DNA of 33,119 nt from Planctomycetaceae bacterium (lineage in GTDB: Bacteria; Planctomycetota; Planctomycetia; Planctomycetales; Planctomycetaceae): NCBI GenBank assembly GCA_014762625.1, contig JABURQ010000196.1, positions 1 to 33,119 of the forward strand, written 5' to 3'. The notes beneath the pieces are model-generated. The model was not told the origin of the DNA, ran no database searches, and saw only the letters and a program-made list of their open reading frames with translations. Below, in pieces: positions 24,696-33,077 of this stretch (within the stretch, counting starts at the first letter, position 1; each line of letters opens with the position of its first letter). The position numbers were made by a program, and so were the translations under genes.

Positions 24696-25274
24696 ATGAA
24701 TTACTCAAACATATTACAACAGATTCAGGCAGACGAACGTTACCATCGCAACCTCAAGTGGGGATCACCGCGACAAGGTCATCCGGAAGGAACGATTCGC
24801 GCGCACATTGAAGAGCTCGAACAAAATCTTGAAACGCTGCGTCCACTGCTCCGAGACGGTGAAGAAGAACAGTTACGTTTACTGATTCACGTGCACGATA
24901 CATTCAAGCCGGATGCGCAGCGCGGCGTCTCGATCACACATCCTAAAAGCCACTCTTCGCTGGCCCGAGCATTTCTCGCTGAATACTGTCCCCAATCGGA
25001 CTTGCTCAACATCGTTCAATATCACGACGAGCCTTACGCGCTCTGGCGACAACATTACTTCCAGGGACAGGCCAACGAGGAACGTTATCACCAGTTGCTG
25101 AACACGATTGAAAGCTGGGACTTGTTCCACGTCTTCCTGATTATTGACGGCTGCACGAACGGCAAAAGCCGGCTCCCGCTGGAATGGTGGTTTGCGAAGA
25201 CCGCATCTGCGGTCGAAAGTCGCTTTTCCGCGAAGCACCTGATCGCGGTCCAGGCCGAGACGAACTCTCTGTAA
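24696..25274 (+). CDS. HD-domain-like protein of unknown function
   Basis: 192 residues, soluble, helix-rich. The spacing of His and Asp resembles the HD phosphohydrolase superfamily: H37, the pair H67-D68 (HVHD), H82/H86 and H110-D111 (QYHD). No signal peptide or second domain is visible. Substrates of the superfamily range from nucleotides to cyclic dinucleotides, and none can be assigned here. The start is ATG at 24696 with only a weak ribosome site. It stands alone between a terminator and the promoter of the next gene. Confidence 0.65.
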   Translation: MNYSNILQQIQADERYHRNLKWGSPRQGHPEGTIRAHIEELEQNLETLRPLLRDGEEEQLRLLIHVHDTFKPDAQRGVSITHPKSHSSLARAFLAEYCPQSDLLNIVQYHDEPYALWRQHYFQGQANEERYHQLLNTIESWDLFHVFLIIDGCTNGKSRLPLEWWFAKTASAVESRFSAKHLIAVQAETNSL

Positions 25275-25290
25275 ATCTTCGAAAAATATT

Positions 25291-25319
25291 TTGGCACTCA
25301 GGAAGCTGCTTGGTAATAT
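25291..25319 (+). promoter_or_regulatory. Candidate sigma70-type promoter of the zinc-ribbon membrane gene
   Basis: TTGGCA at 25291-25296, a 17-base spacer and TAATAT at 25314-25319. The spacing is ideal and both boxes are close to consensus. It gives a leader of about 85 bases before the ATG at 25412. Confidence 0.55.
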
Positions 25320-25359
25320 ATTTTCACCTGTTTTGCCCCTTCGATTCGCGGGCCTCTCA

Positions 25360-25384
25360 TCGTGAATCGTCGCTCGATTCACGA
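25360..25384 (+). promoter_or_regulatory. Hairpin in the leader of the zinc-ribbon membrane gene
   Basis: TCGTGAATC (25360-25368) and GATTCACGA (25376-25384) pair exactly around a 7-base loop. The stem ends 27 bases before the start codon and no T run follows, so it is more likely an RNA stability or translation element, or a protein-binding dyad, than a terminator. Confidence 0.45.
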
Positions 25385-25411
25385 TTCCGTCCGAAGTCAT
25401 AGAGGTTCGCA

Positions 25412-26722
25412 ATGTCCGGTTCTTTTGGGGTGGCGTGTCCGTCGTGTGAAAAAGTTCTCAAAATCAAAAATCGGAAGCTGATCGGCAAACGGATTGTCTG
25501 CCCGAAATGCGAATATGCCTTTCGTATCGAAGCCGATAAAGTCAAAAAAGTTGCTTCCAAATCGAGTTCTCAACCTTCCTCGCCAGCTTCCGCAAGCCAA
25601 ACCCCGAATCCAAAACGAAAAAGCCGTCAGTCCGCTCCAGAGCCCGTCGCCCAAACCACCAATCCGGATGACGAATGGCTCTCCGCTTTAGGCGAAGTAG
25701 AAGATTCCGGATCGACGCTCGACGAAAGTGAATTCGCCGGATCCTTGCCTCCCGTCAAACGAGGTCACGGCGCCCCCAAACCGAAAAAGAAAAAACGAGA
25801 GCTCCAGGAATCCGTCCCCGGAGACTCCTACTACCAGTCGTCTCCCGGTGGTGGAGGCTTCGCAGGACTCGGTCTGCTCGGCGGAGCGATCGGCGGCGTT
25901 ATCGCCGGAGTCATTGGGGCCTTGGTCTGGGGCGGGGTAACGTACGGTTCCGGCTACGAATTCAGCATCCTCGCCTGGGGGATTGGTGCCTTGGTCGGTT
26001 TCGGCGTTCTCATCGGCGCTCGAGAAGAAGCCGGGCTACTCTCCGGAATCATGGCGCTGGTGCTGGCCAATCTTTCCATTTTCGGCGGGAAGGTGTTTGC
26101 GGTCTACATCATGCTCAACATGCTGTTTTCCGGCTTTGCTGATCTTTCCAACGAGGAGTTCGTCGCATCGGATGATTATATGATTTCAATTTTCGCTGAA
26201 GAAATTGTCGACGCGAAATACGAAGCGGGGGAAGAAATCGTCTATCCACGCGACAATATCCAAACTTTCGATTTTTCGGTCGACTATCCCGCCAAAGTGT
26301 GGCAACAAGCGACAACCCGATGGGAGGGGATGCCTCAAGCGGAACGCGACTCTCTGATCTCGGAATATGAAGCCGAACAGGGGGGGAACGATAGTTATTA
26401 CATTGCCATTGTCGCTAGTGACATCGTCTCGGAGAATTACGAATCCTACGATGAGTACGACTGGCCGGAATCGGACTGGTCCGCCGATTACCCGGCAGAT
26501 ATCTGGGAACAGGCTGAAAAACGTTGGGTTGCGTTGACGACCGAACAACAAGAAGCTCTCCGTGAGGAAGAAGAGTCCGGGGTGGCCGGATTGGGAACCG
26601 CGGCTCTCACTGGTTCGGTTATCAGTGCAACCTGGAGTACCCTCGGGCCGCTCGACGGCCTGTGGGTTCTGTTGGCGAGTTTCACGGCGTTCCGAATCGG
26701 AGCCAACGAACACGAAGATTAG
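25412..26722 (+). CDS. Zinc-ribbon membrane protein with internally duplicated domain
   Basis: 436 residues in four parts. An N-terminal zinc ribbon (C9, C12, C30, C33; CPSC and CPKC) resembles the MJ0042-type finger common in planctomycete proteins. A basic, Ser/Pro-rich linker spans about 45-145. Three Gly-rich transmembrane segments occupy about 150-240. Two copies of an acidic soluble domain follow, about 255-323 and 328-390, each with DYPA-x-x-W-x-QA-x-x-RW and an acidic helix. A last hydrophobic segment lies at about 395-428. Start ATG at 25412 has a GAGG motif upstream. The domain is not recognised; role unknown. Confidence 0.85.
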   Translation: MSGSFGVACPSCEKVLKIKNRKLIGKRIVCPKCEYAFRIEADKVKKVASKSSSQPSSPASASQTPNPKRKSRQSAPEPVAQTTNPDDEWLSALGEVEDSGSTLDESEFAGSLPPVKRGHGAPKPKKKKRELQESVPGDSYYQSSPGGGGFAGLGLLGGAIGGVIAGVIGALVWGGVTYGSGYEFSILAWGIGALVGFGVLIGAREEAGLLSGIMALVLANLSIFGGKVFAVYIMLNMLFSGFADLSNEEFVASDDYMISIFAEEIVDAKYEAGEEIVYPRDNIQTFDFSVDYPAKVWQQATTRWEGMPQAERDSLISEYEAEQGGNDSYYIAIVASDIVSENYESYDEYDWPESDWSADYPADIWEQAEKRWVALTTEQQEALREEEESGVAGLGTAALTGSVISATWSTLGPLDGLWVLLASFTAFRIGANEHED

Positions 26723-26882
26723 TGTCCCGATTCCTCTCCTTGACTCGTCGTTCTCCTCTCCAGATCGTCGCGTCCCAGTGAGCCTGACAATTCCGAAAGC
26801 TCCCCAGGAACAGATTGAGTTTCTCGCACAATTCGTCTAACTTCCAGGAGCAGTTCTCTTTCCCCAGCACAGCGGCTTCCAC

Positions 26883-27518
26883 ATGGATAAATTCATTCAA
26901 GGCGTTCACAATTTCCAGGGACAACCCTTCAGCGAAAAACAGTCCCTGTTTGCCGAATTGGCAAACGGACAATCCCCTCGCGCATTACTCATTACCTGCT
27001 CCGATTCGCGCATCGTCCCGAATCTGGTCACACAAACCGATCCGGGGGAACTGTTTGTCATTCGCAACGCCGGAAATCTGGTCCCCAGATATCAGGCCGG
27101 ACAATTCACTTCGGAAGCCGGCACCATCGAATACGCCGTCAAGGCGTTGGAAGTTCCGAACATTATCGTCTGCGGACATTCCCGCTGTGGGGCGATGGGA
27201 GGACTGCTCGATCTCGATCACCTCGATGCCTTGCCGGTCGTCAAATCGATGCTCTCCAGGGAAACCGCCGCTCAACGAGCGAAAGACAAGCATCCCGACG
27301 CCTCCGGCGACGAACTGTTGAAATTGACCATCCAGGAAAACGTTCTCGTCCAAATCGAAAACCTGAAAACACATCCCAGCGTCGCCGCCGCCGTTGAATC
27401 GGGCAAACTAACGCTTCACGGCTGGGTGTATCAATTTGAAACCGGCGACGTCTTTATTCACGATCAGGACTCTCCCGCCTTTGCATCGGTCCGTGAGAGC
27501 GGCGGAGTGTTTGTCTGA
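26883..27518 (+). CDS. Beta-class carbonic anhydrase
   Basis: 211 residues. The zinc ligands are C39 with D41 and R43 in TCSDSR, and H99 and C102 in CGHSRCGAMG, the complete beta-carbonic anhydrase set. It interconverts CO2 and bicarbonate in the cytoplasm, supplying bicarbonate for carboxylases and helping pH control. No signal peptide is seen. The N-terminus resembles the CynT/Can type. Upstream (26723-26882) no clear promoter or ribosome site is visible. There is no cyanase or SulP transporter nearby to refine its role. Confidence 0.97.
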   Translation: MDKFIQGVHNFQGQPFSEKQSLFAELANGQSPRALLITCSDSRIVPNLVTQTDPGELFVIRNAGNLVPRYQAGQFTSEAGTIEYAVKALEVPNIIVCGHSRCGAMGGLLDLDHLDALPVVKSMLSRETAAQRAKDKHPDASGDELLKLTIQENVLVQIENLKTHPSVAAAVESGKLTLHGWVYQFETGDVFIHDQDSPAFASVRESGGVFV

Positions 27519-27588
27519 GTCTCCGGGTCTGCTGCCATCGACAAGACAAATTCCTTTCGAGAGTCATCTTTACTCGTCATCGTCACGT

Positions 27589-27601
27589 CCACATAATGTG
27601 G
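27589..27601. promoter_or_regulatory. Short palindrome upstream of the secreted haem protein
   Basis: CCACAT-A-ATGTGG is a perfect 13-base inverted repeat, 38 bases before the next start codon. It overlaps a possible -10 box (TAATGT), though no good -35 box is in place. It might be an operator. Confidence 0.25.
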
Positions 27602-27639
27602 CTTGAGCAGAGCCGTTCATTCGTTCCGGGAGATTTCTC

Positions 27640-28833
27640 ATGCGCGCCGTACTTATCCTCGGTAGTTACCTGCTGCTGGTGATTCAACCCGTTGCCTCCG
27701 CTCAAACTTCGGAAGAGATCTTCGAGAAGCGACTGCTCCCCATCTTTCAATCACCGAAACCGAGCAGTTGCACCGAATGCCATCTCTCGGGCGTCGAATT
27801 GAAGCAGTACATTCTCCCGACGCAGGAAGCGACCTTCGCCGCCCTCCTCAAGATGAAAATGATCGACACCGAGCATCCCGAGAAATCGAAGATCCTGGAA
27901 TTCATCGCCCGGGCTCCCGACTCGGAATCGCTCGTCTCGAAGAAGATGCGTCAGCAGGAATTGGACGCGTTCAAAAGCTGGATCCTCGCCGCCAGTAAGG
28001 ATCCCGAATTGAGAAACACGAAAGCCACCGCCAAGGCGGGCCCCACTGTTCCCGACGAGGTGATCCGCCACGCTCGCAAGGACCGCGTACTACAGTCGTT
28101 CGTCGATAATGTCTGGAGCGAAGTAGGGCGCTGTGCGGCGTGCCACTCTCCCGATCGCAATCAGAAACAGGTCAAGGAACACGGCGATAGCGTCTCCTGG
28201 ATTATGCTCGACGCCCCGCAGGCGACGATGAACTACCTGATCGAAAACGAAATCCTCAACACCGACAATCCGGAGAAAAGTTATCTGCTGTTGAAACCAA
28301 CCAATCAGATCGAGCACGGCGGAGGCGTGAAACTGAAAGTCGGCGACCGTACGTACAAGCAGTTCCTCAAATTCGCGACCGACTACGCCCACATCGTCAA
28401 CGACGATTACAAAACGGCCGAAATGCTCCCCGAGCAGAGTAACGAAGTCTCGCAAGTCTCCGAGATCTGGTTCAAAGTGACCGGCGTGCCGGAAAAGTAT
28501 CATCAGAAGCTTTTGAAAGTCGATATCTATCGCGCAGGAAACGATCGGCGAGTCGCCACCGCCGATCGACAAATCTTCGGCCCCAAACAACTCTGGCAGA
28601 ATCATCTCTCTCTGACCGCTCCGCGTGATTCAAAACGGGCACAAGAAATCCGTCGTATCGCAAAACTTCCTCCCGGCGAGTATGTCGCCAGAATCTCCAT
28701 CGATAAGACGGACCGTCTCGAACGAAACCCCGATGCAGACTGGACCGAGGACGACTACATCGGCCAGGTTCCATTCCGAACCGATTGGCCTCCCGGTTAC
28801 GGACGCATGACGGTCATCGAATATCCGCATTGA
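27640..28833 (+). CDS. Secreted protein with two c-type haem motifs
   Basis: 397 residues. A signal peptide (about 1-21) is followed by CTECH (44-48) and CAACH (165-169), each in a cytochrome-like segment with similar surroundings (LEFIARAP..., LLKPTNQIEHGGG). The C-terminal 150 residues are a beta-rich domain without haem motifs. The layout matches the large planctomycete set of secreted proteins with Planctomycete-cytochrome-C-like domains, some tied to polysaccharide breakdown, but no partner DUF1549/DUF1553 gene is here. It would carry electrons or bind haem outside the cytoplasm. ATG at 27640, preceded by CGGGAG. Confidence 0.85.
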   Translation: MRAVLILGSYLLLVIQPVASAQTSEEIFEKRLLPIFQSPKPSSCTECHLSGVELKQYILPTQEATFAALLKMKMIDTEHPEKSKILEFIARAPDSESLVSKKMRQQELDAFKSWILAASKDPELRNTKATAKAGPTVPDEVIRHARKDRVLQSFVDNVWSEVGRCAACHSPDRNQKQVKEHGDSVSWIMLDAPQATMNYLIENEILNTDNPEKSYLLLKPTNQIEHGGGVKLKVGDRTYKQFLKFATDYAHIVNDDYKTAEMLPEQSNEVSQVSEIWFKVTGVPEKYHQKLLKVDIYRAGNDRRVATADRQIFGPKQLWQNHLSLTAPRDSKRAQEIRRIAKLPPGEYVARISIDKTDRLERNPDADWTEDDYIGQVPFRTDWPPGYGRMTVIEYPH

Positions 28834-28866
28834 ACACGTCTCGACACGTTAAACGTCGGGCACGAC

Positions 28867-29625
28867 TCACGGCAACGTCACACGACCGCCGTCCGCCACA
28901 TACGTCTGACCGGTCACAAAGCTCGATTGCTCGGTCAACAAAAACGCCACCACCTCGGCGATTTCCTCCGGCTTTCCGAAACGGGAAATGGGCGTCGAAT
29001 CGATGAGTGCCTGTTTCGCTTCCTCGCTCACATCGTCGATGATGTCTGTGTCGACAAGCCCCGGAGCGACGGCGTTCACGCGGATGTTATGCGGGGCGAA
29101 CGCCTCGGCACAACTGCGGGTAAAGCCGATGAGTCCCGCTTTCGTCGTCGAATAGGAAATACATCGCGGACGTGCCCGCAAACCTGCAATCGATGCCACA
29201 TTCACAATCCGCCCGAAGTTCCGCTCGATCATGCCCTCTTTCACTGCCCAGGTCGTATAAAACGGACCGTCGAGATTGACCGCCTGTTCCCGCTTCCAGA
29301 TCTCGGCGGTCGTCTGGTCGTGGGGCACCGGGTAAAAAATTCCCGCATTATTGACCAGCAGATCGACCGGACCGAGTTGTGATTCCACTTCCGCCACCAG
29401 CCGCTGCACTTCCTCTTCATTCGCCACATCCGCCTGCACGGCGATCGCGACTCCGCCATCGTTTTCGATATGCCGGACCACTTCGTGCGCGGCGGATCCG
29501 TTGCTGTGATAATTGACGGCGACCTTCGCCCCGAGAGATGCAATTTTGAGAGAGATAGCGCGTCCAATGCCGCGCGATCCCCCGGTCACAAGAGCGACGC
29601 GATCGGTGAGTTGGGTGTTGTTCAT
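28867..29625 (-). CDS. Short-chain dehydrogenase/reductase (FabG-like)
   Basis: 252 residues, the classical SDR length. The cofactor site TGGSRGIG is at 14-21, NNAG at 92-95, and the catalytic tetrad is N118, S145, Y158 and K162 (YSTTK). The C-terminal [18 protein letters not shown] and [12 protein letters not shown] are typical of 3-oxoacyl-ACP reductases and relatives. Substrate cannot be fixed; it lies away from any fatty-acid gene cluster, so it may be a paralogue acting on another carbonyl compound. It is convergent with the haem protein gene and 100 bases downstream of the LRR group. Confidence 0.93.
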   Translation of the reverse strand: MNNTQLTDRVALVTGGSRGIGRAISLKIASLGAKVAVNYHSNGSAAHEVVRHIENDGGVAIAVQADVANEEEVQRLVAEVESQLGPVDLLVNNAGIFYPVPHDQTTAEIWKREQAVNLDGPFYTTWAVKEGMIERNFGRIVNVASIAGLRARPRCISYSTTKAGLIGFTRSCAEAFAPHNIRVNAVAPGLVDTDIIDDVSEEAKQALIDSTPISRFGKPEEIAEVVAFLLTEQSSFVTGQTYVADGGRVTLP

Positions 29626-29725
29626 AGTTGGTTGTTCTTGGTCAGTCGTTTGTTGTTAGTGGATTTGAATCTTCAGTGTAACAGTTTTTTGTGGGAGAGC
29701 GGCCGGGGCAAAGAGACTGGGTAAG

Positions 29726-30664
29726 TCAAAACGAGTTTTGAAACTCTATGACGCAGTCTGGTCTTTTTTTCTGGAACTCCTCCACTCCTTCCTTGGTGAC
29801 CTGAGTTCCATACAGCTCCAGATATTTGAGTTCTTTCAGTTCAGAGAGATGAGCCAAGCCTTCATTTGTTATTTGAGTCTGTGATAGAACGATGTGACGA
29901 GCGGGAGAACTATGGCGAATTCTCAGTATTGACTCATCAGTGATTTTTGTTTCACCCAATTCCAGTTGTGAGCACTGGTTGATGAGTTTCTCGAAAATCG
30001 CAAACGATTTGTCATCCAGATCTGAGTTGCGAAAACTGAGTCGCCGAAGCTGTGGAAACCGTGATTCGGAAATCGAAATCTCCCGTTCACTTTCGAACGT
30101 ACAAAATTCCATGCTGACAAATTGGAGATTCGGCACAGTATCAATGCGTGCGACTACATCCAAATCGATGACTGTTCCTGTAAATCCGAGATACACCAAC
30201 GTTTTGTGGGTTGTCATTGCGTCATAGAATGACGGGCTAGTTATTTTACATCCCGAAACTAAGAGTTGGCTTTCAGAATGCTCAAGTTGGATTTCTCGAA
30301 ATGCGTCTGCCTGATCCTGATCGAATTCGCCTTCTTGAATTATCAGGACGGACTTGAATCGATTTGGATATTGCCTCAGTAATTGCAAGCGATTTTCAGG
30401 ATATAACTCGACTAACTCATAGCCTCTCAGGGCAAGCGCATATCGTTTTTCAAAGATTTTATCGACCCAGTTTGGCTCACTCAGGCCGGAGAGATGGCCT
30501 CCCGCAGAGTTCACGGCGTCGATAAAGGAAAGACGCTTGTGAATTTTGTAGCTGACGAGACCCGCGAATAGCACTGCAACAACAACTCCCGCCCACACCA
30601 ACCGTCTCCAAAGTCGGCGGCTGGATGATCGTTGTTCGGGATTGGGGGTATCAGTATCGGCCAT
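29726..30664 (-). CDS. Membrane-anchored leucine-rich-repeat protein, copy 3 of 3
   Basis: 312 residues. An acidic cytoplasmic tip precedes SSRRLWRRLVW (14-24), one transmembrane segment (about 24-40) and an outward-facing domain. The second half has the planctomycete type of leucine-rich repeat, about 24 residues each, seen as ITNEGLAHLSELKELKYLEL and YGTQVTKEGVEEFQKKRP. It is the shortest and most diverged of three tandem paralogues, starting 6 bases after the stop of copy 2. LRRs usually bind proteins. No catalytic domain is present. Role unknown. Confidence 0.8.
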   Translation of the reverse strand: MADTDTPNPEQRSSSRRLWRRLVWAGVVVAVLFAGLVSYKIHKRLSFIDAVNSAGGHLSGLSEPNWVDKIFEKRYALALRGYELVELYPENRLQLLRQYPNRFKSVLIIQEGEFDQDQADAFREIQLEHSESQLLVSGCKITSPSFYDAMTTHKTLVYLGFTGTVIDLDVVARIDTVPNLQFVSMEFCTFESEREISISESRFPQLRRLSFRNSDLDDKSFAIFEKLINQCSQLELGETKITDESILRIRHSSPARHIVLSQTQITNEGLAHLSELKELKYLELYGTQVTKEGVEEFQKKRPDCVIEFQNSF

Positions 30665-30670
30665 GCTCGC

Positions 30671-31840
30671 TTACCAAGGCTCGAAAGTTCCGCCCCACCA
30701 ATATCCATGCTCAGCCTTCACTTCGTTGATGGGATTCGATTTCAGTAATCTCTCGATTCCTTGTTGTGAGACTGATGTCTCATACAAAGAGAGCAGCTTC
30801 AGATGATGCAGTGAGTTCAGCTCTTGTAAGCCAATATCGGTCATTGGTGTCCCATCAAGATAAAGCTCTTCCAATAGAGTCATGGAACTGAGTGCTTTCA
30901 TACCATCATCATTCAAGTCTGTGTCCGTGAGCATCAGACTTTTGAGGTTTCCGATAGATTTCAGTTTGTCGAGTGAAGCACCTCTCACGCTACATTCATT
31001 GAGTCTCAGGGCTTCGAGGTTTTTCAGATGCTGCAAGTGAAGTATTCCGCGATCCGTGACTGATGTCTTATCAAGCCTGAGATAGGTCAAATTGTTAAAC
31101 TGTTCGAGTGTTGCGAGCCCCGTATCCGTGACATTGGTATTTTCGAGGTCGATCGTGCGGCAAGTTTCCCCGAGCCCTAAAAAGGCCGAGAGAGACTGAT
31201 TAGAAAACTGGCATCCAGCCAAGTCGAGGGTGAGAATTTCTGGAAAGTTGTCAGCAGTGAGTTGGTCGTCACAAATCACCTGGCAATCATTGATAAAAAG
31301 GCTTTTTAATGAAGTCATATGTTTGAGTATGGCGAGATCCGAAAGATGGATCGTACCCTCCGAGACCAACAAAGCATTCAGTGAATGCATCTCTGAAAGA
31401 GATTGATACACCTGAGGAGGAATCGAGGAACAACCCTCAAAGTTCACGATTTCGAGAGCCTGTGCTTGTGTGATCAAGCTTGCCTCCTGATCAGTCACAG
31501 CTCCTCCCACGAAACCGACTTGCGTAATATTCTCCCAGCGGAGATCGTTCAGAATTATGAGTCGTTCGCGCGGCCCAAGTTCAACGCCATCAATGTGAGT
31601 AAAAAATACTCGACACACTGCTGGCAGATGTTTTTTCACCCATTCAGGTGAATTGTCTTGTAAGAAAAGATCACCATCGACGCCGCGGATTCTGATACGT
31701 AAGGCGATATCCCGATAAGTCTGATAACCACCGAATCCCACCAACAGTGTCACCGCCACCACACACGCCCACACCAACCGCCGCCAAAGTCGGCGGGAGT
31801 GAGCAGTCCTCTCCATGTGCTGTGACGCTTCATCATTCAT
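30671..31840 (-). CDS. Membrane-anchored leucine-rich-repeat protein, copy 2 of 3
   Basis: 389 residues. RRLWRRLVW sits again at 16-24, followed by a transmembrane segment (about 24-40). LRRs fill about 130-370 with the clear pattern of LxxLxLxxTxVTDxGL, for example NLTYLRLDKTSVTDRGI. It ends GYWWGGTFEPW, unlike its neighbours. It begins 9 bases after the stop of copy 1 and ends 6 bases before copy 3, so the three are almost surely one transcript. The arginines before the membrane segment put the N-terminus in the cytoplasm and the repeats outside. Confidence 0.85.
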   Translation of the reverse strand: MNDEASQHMERTAHSRRLWRRLVWACVVAVTLLVGFGGYQTYRDIALRIRIRGVDGDLFLQDNSPEWVKKHLPAVCRVFFTHIDGVELGPRERLIILNDLRWENITQVGFVGGAVTDQEASLITQAQALEIVNFEGCSSIPPQVYQSLSEMHSLNALLVSEGTIHLSDLAILKHMTSLKSLFINDCQVICDDQLTADNFPEILTLDLAGCQFSNQSLSAFLGLGETCRTIDLENTNVTDTGLATLEQFNNLTYLRLDKTSVTDRGILHLQHLKNLEALRLNECSVRGASLDKLKSIGNLKSLMLTDTDLNDDGMKALSSMTLLEELYLDGTPMTDIGLQELNSLHHLKLLSLYETSVSQQGIERLLKSNPINEVKAEHGYWWGGTFEPW

Positions 31841-31849
31841 GGAACACGT

Positions 31850-32986
31850 TCAATACCTGATATCGCAACGCGGCAGTTTCTTTTGGAGTTCATTCACGCC
31901 GGAAGGAGTCACACTTGTCCCATGCAATTTGAGACGCCTCAGATAATACAACGAATATAAATGGTGCAGTCCAGCATCCGTGATGTGAGTATCGTCGAGT
32001 ATGAGTTCTTCTAGGGTCATCACTTTGCCAATACTGGTGAGTCCAGCGTCGGTCACATTCGTGTCGGAAAGATCGAGGGAGTTCAAGCCGGTAAGACATT
32101 CCAGGTAAGGAAGCCACTCATCATCGATGAGGTTGTTGGATAACGTTAAATCCCTCAGATTGATTAATGAGGGGATCACCCTGAGGCCGCGATTGGTGAT
32201 TTTTGTGTTAACCAGGGACAAAAAACTCAAATTCTTCTTTCCTTCAAGAAATACGAGCCCTTCATCCGAAAGGTTTGTGTATCTTGAACTAAATCCTCTC
32301 AGGTGCTTCAGCGTGGAGAGCTCTTGAAGTTCGTTGTTATTGATGTGACTGTCATCAATGCCAAGACTTTCGAGATCATTAAGAACATGCAATTTTTCGA
32401 TGGCCCCCACCTCAAAGATGGTGTCTCGAAAAGCAATGGTCTTCAGCTTCGGGATTTCTCCGAGTTTTTTCGCTTCTGACGCTCTAAATTGACACTCATG
32501 AAATTCGATTGTTTCGAGGGAAGTTAGTCCGTGTATTTTTTGCACTCCACTAACATCTGAGGGGCCATCGAGAGTGAGGTGCTGTAGCTGATTCATTTCG
32601 GCAATGGAATTGAGCTCTTTTTCGGTAAGAGCGGAATCCACCACAATCAAGGCGTTAAAGTGATTGCAGAGAGGACAGTCCAGTAGATGCTCATAATCTT
32701 CCTCACGGGCGTTTTTTAGGACGACGTGATGCGCGTCTTGCCAGGTTTTCACAAACCGTTCTCCGAAAAGCTGCTTAGCCCAACGGTTTTCCGAATGGCC
32801 TACAAAAACACTGCCTCCTCGATCTGCAACTTGGCTCCGCCAGGAATAATGTCCTCGAAAAGGATGCCGATAGATCCCAATTCCGACGGCCACCACAACA
32901 ATCACTACACAACCCCACACCAACCGCCGCCAGAGACGACGGCTGGATGATTGTTGTCCGGAGGTCGTGTCGTCTGTTTCGGCCAT
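31850..32986 (-). CDS. Membrane-anchored leucine-rich-repeat protein, copy 1 of 3
   Basis: 378 residues from ATG at 32986, which keeps the N-terminus aligned with the other two copies (MAETDD versus MADTDT, then RRLWRRLVW at 17-25 or one residue earlier). A frame start at 33064 would add 26 residues and place the start upstream of the likely promoter at 33026-33056. A transmembrane segment lies at about 24-40. LRRs span about 110-370, for example LTGLNSLDLSDTNVTDAGL. The C-terminal GVNELQKKLPRCDI is the usual end-cap. First gene of the LRR operon. Confidence 0.85.
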   Translation of the reverse strand: MAETDDTTSGQQSSSRRLWRRLVWGCVVIVVVAVGIGIYRHPFRGHYSWRSQVADRGGSVFVGHSENRWAKQLFGERFVKTWQDAHHVVLKNAREEDYEHLLDCPLCNHFNALIVVDSALTEKELNSIAEMNQLQHLTLDGPSDVSGVQKIHGLTSLETIEFHECQFRASEAKKLGEIPKLKTIAFRDTIFEVGAIEKLHVLNDLESLGIDDSHINNNELQELSTLKHLRGFSSRYTNLSDEGLVFLEGKKNLSFLSLVNTKITNRGLRVIPSLINLRDLTLSNNLIDDEWLPYLECLTGLNSLDLSDTNVTDAGLTSIGKVMTLEELILDDTHITDAGLHHLYSLYYLRRLKLHGTSVTPSGVNELQKKLPRCDIRY

Positions 32987-33025
32987 AGCAACAACGAGAA
33001 GGGGAAATGATTGATTCAGGTGATC

Positions 33026-33056
33026 AGTATATCCGATTCTTATCCCCGGCGTCCAA
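33026..33056 (-). promoter_or_regulatory. Candidate promoter of the LRR operon
   Basis: On the minus strand TTGGAC (33056-33051), a 19-base spacer and TATACT (33031-33026). The -10 box is close to consensus; the spacer is 2 bases longer than ideal. It gives a leader of about 33 bases before the ATG at 32986. Confidence 0.4.
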
Positions 33057-33077
33057 TTTTTCATGGTTCTTCGAGTT

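Noticed and set aside
32987-33064. Longer start (ATG at 33064) for the first LRR protein
   Set aside because: It would break the alignment of the N-terminal anchor with the two paralogues and would start upstream of the probable promoter.
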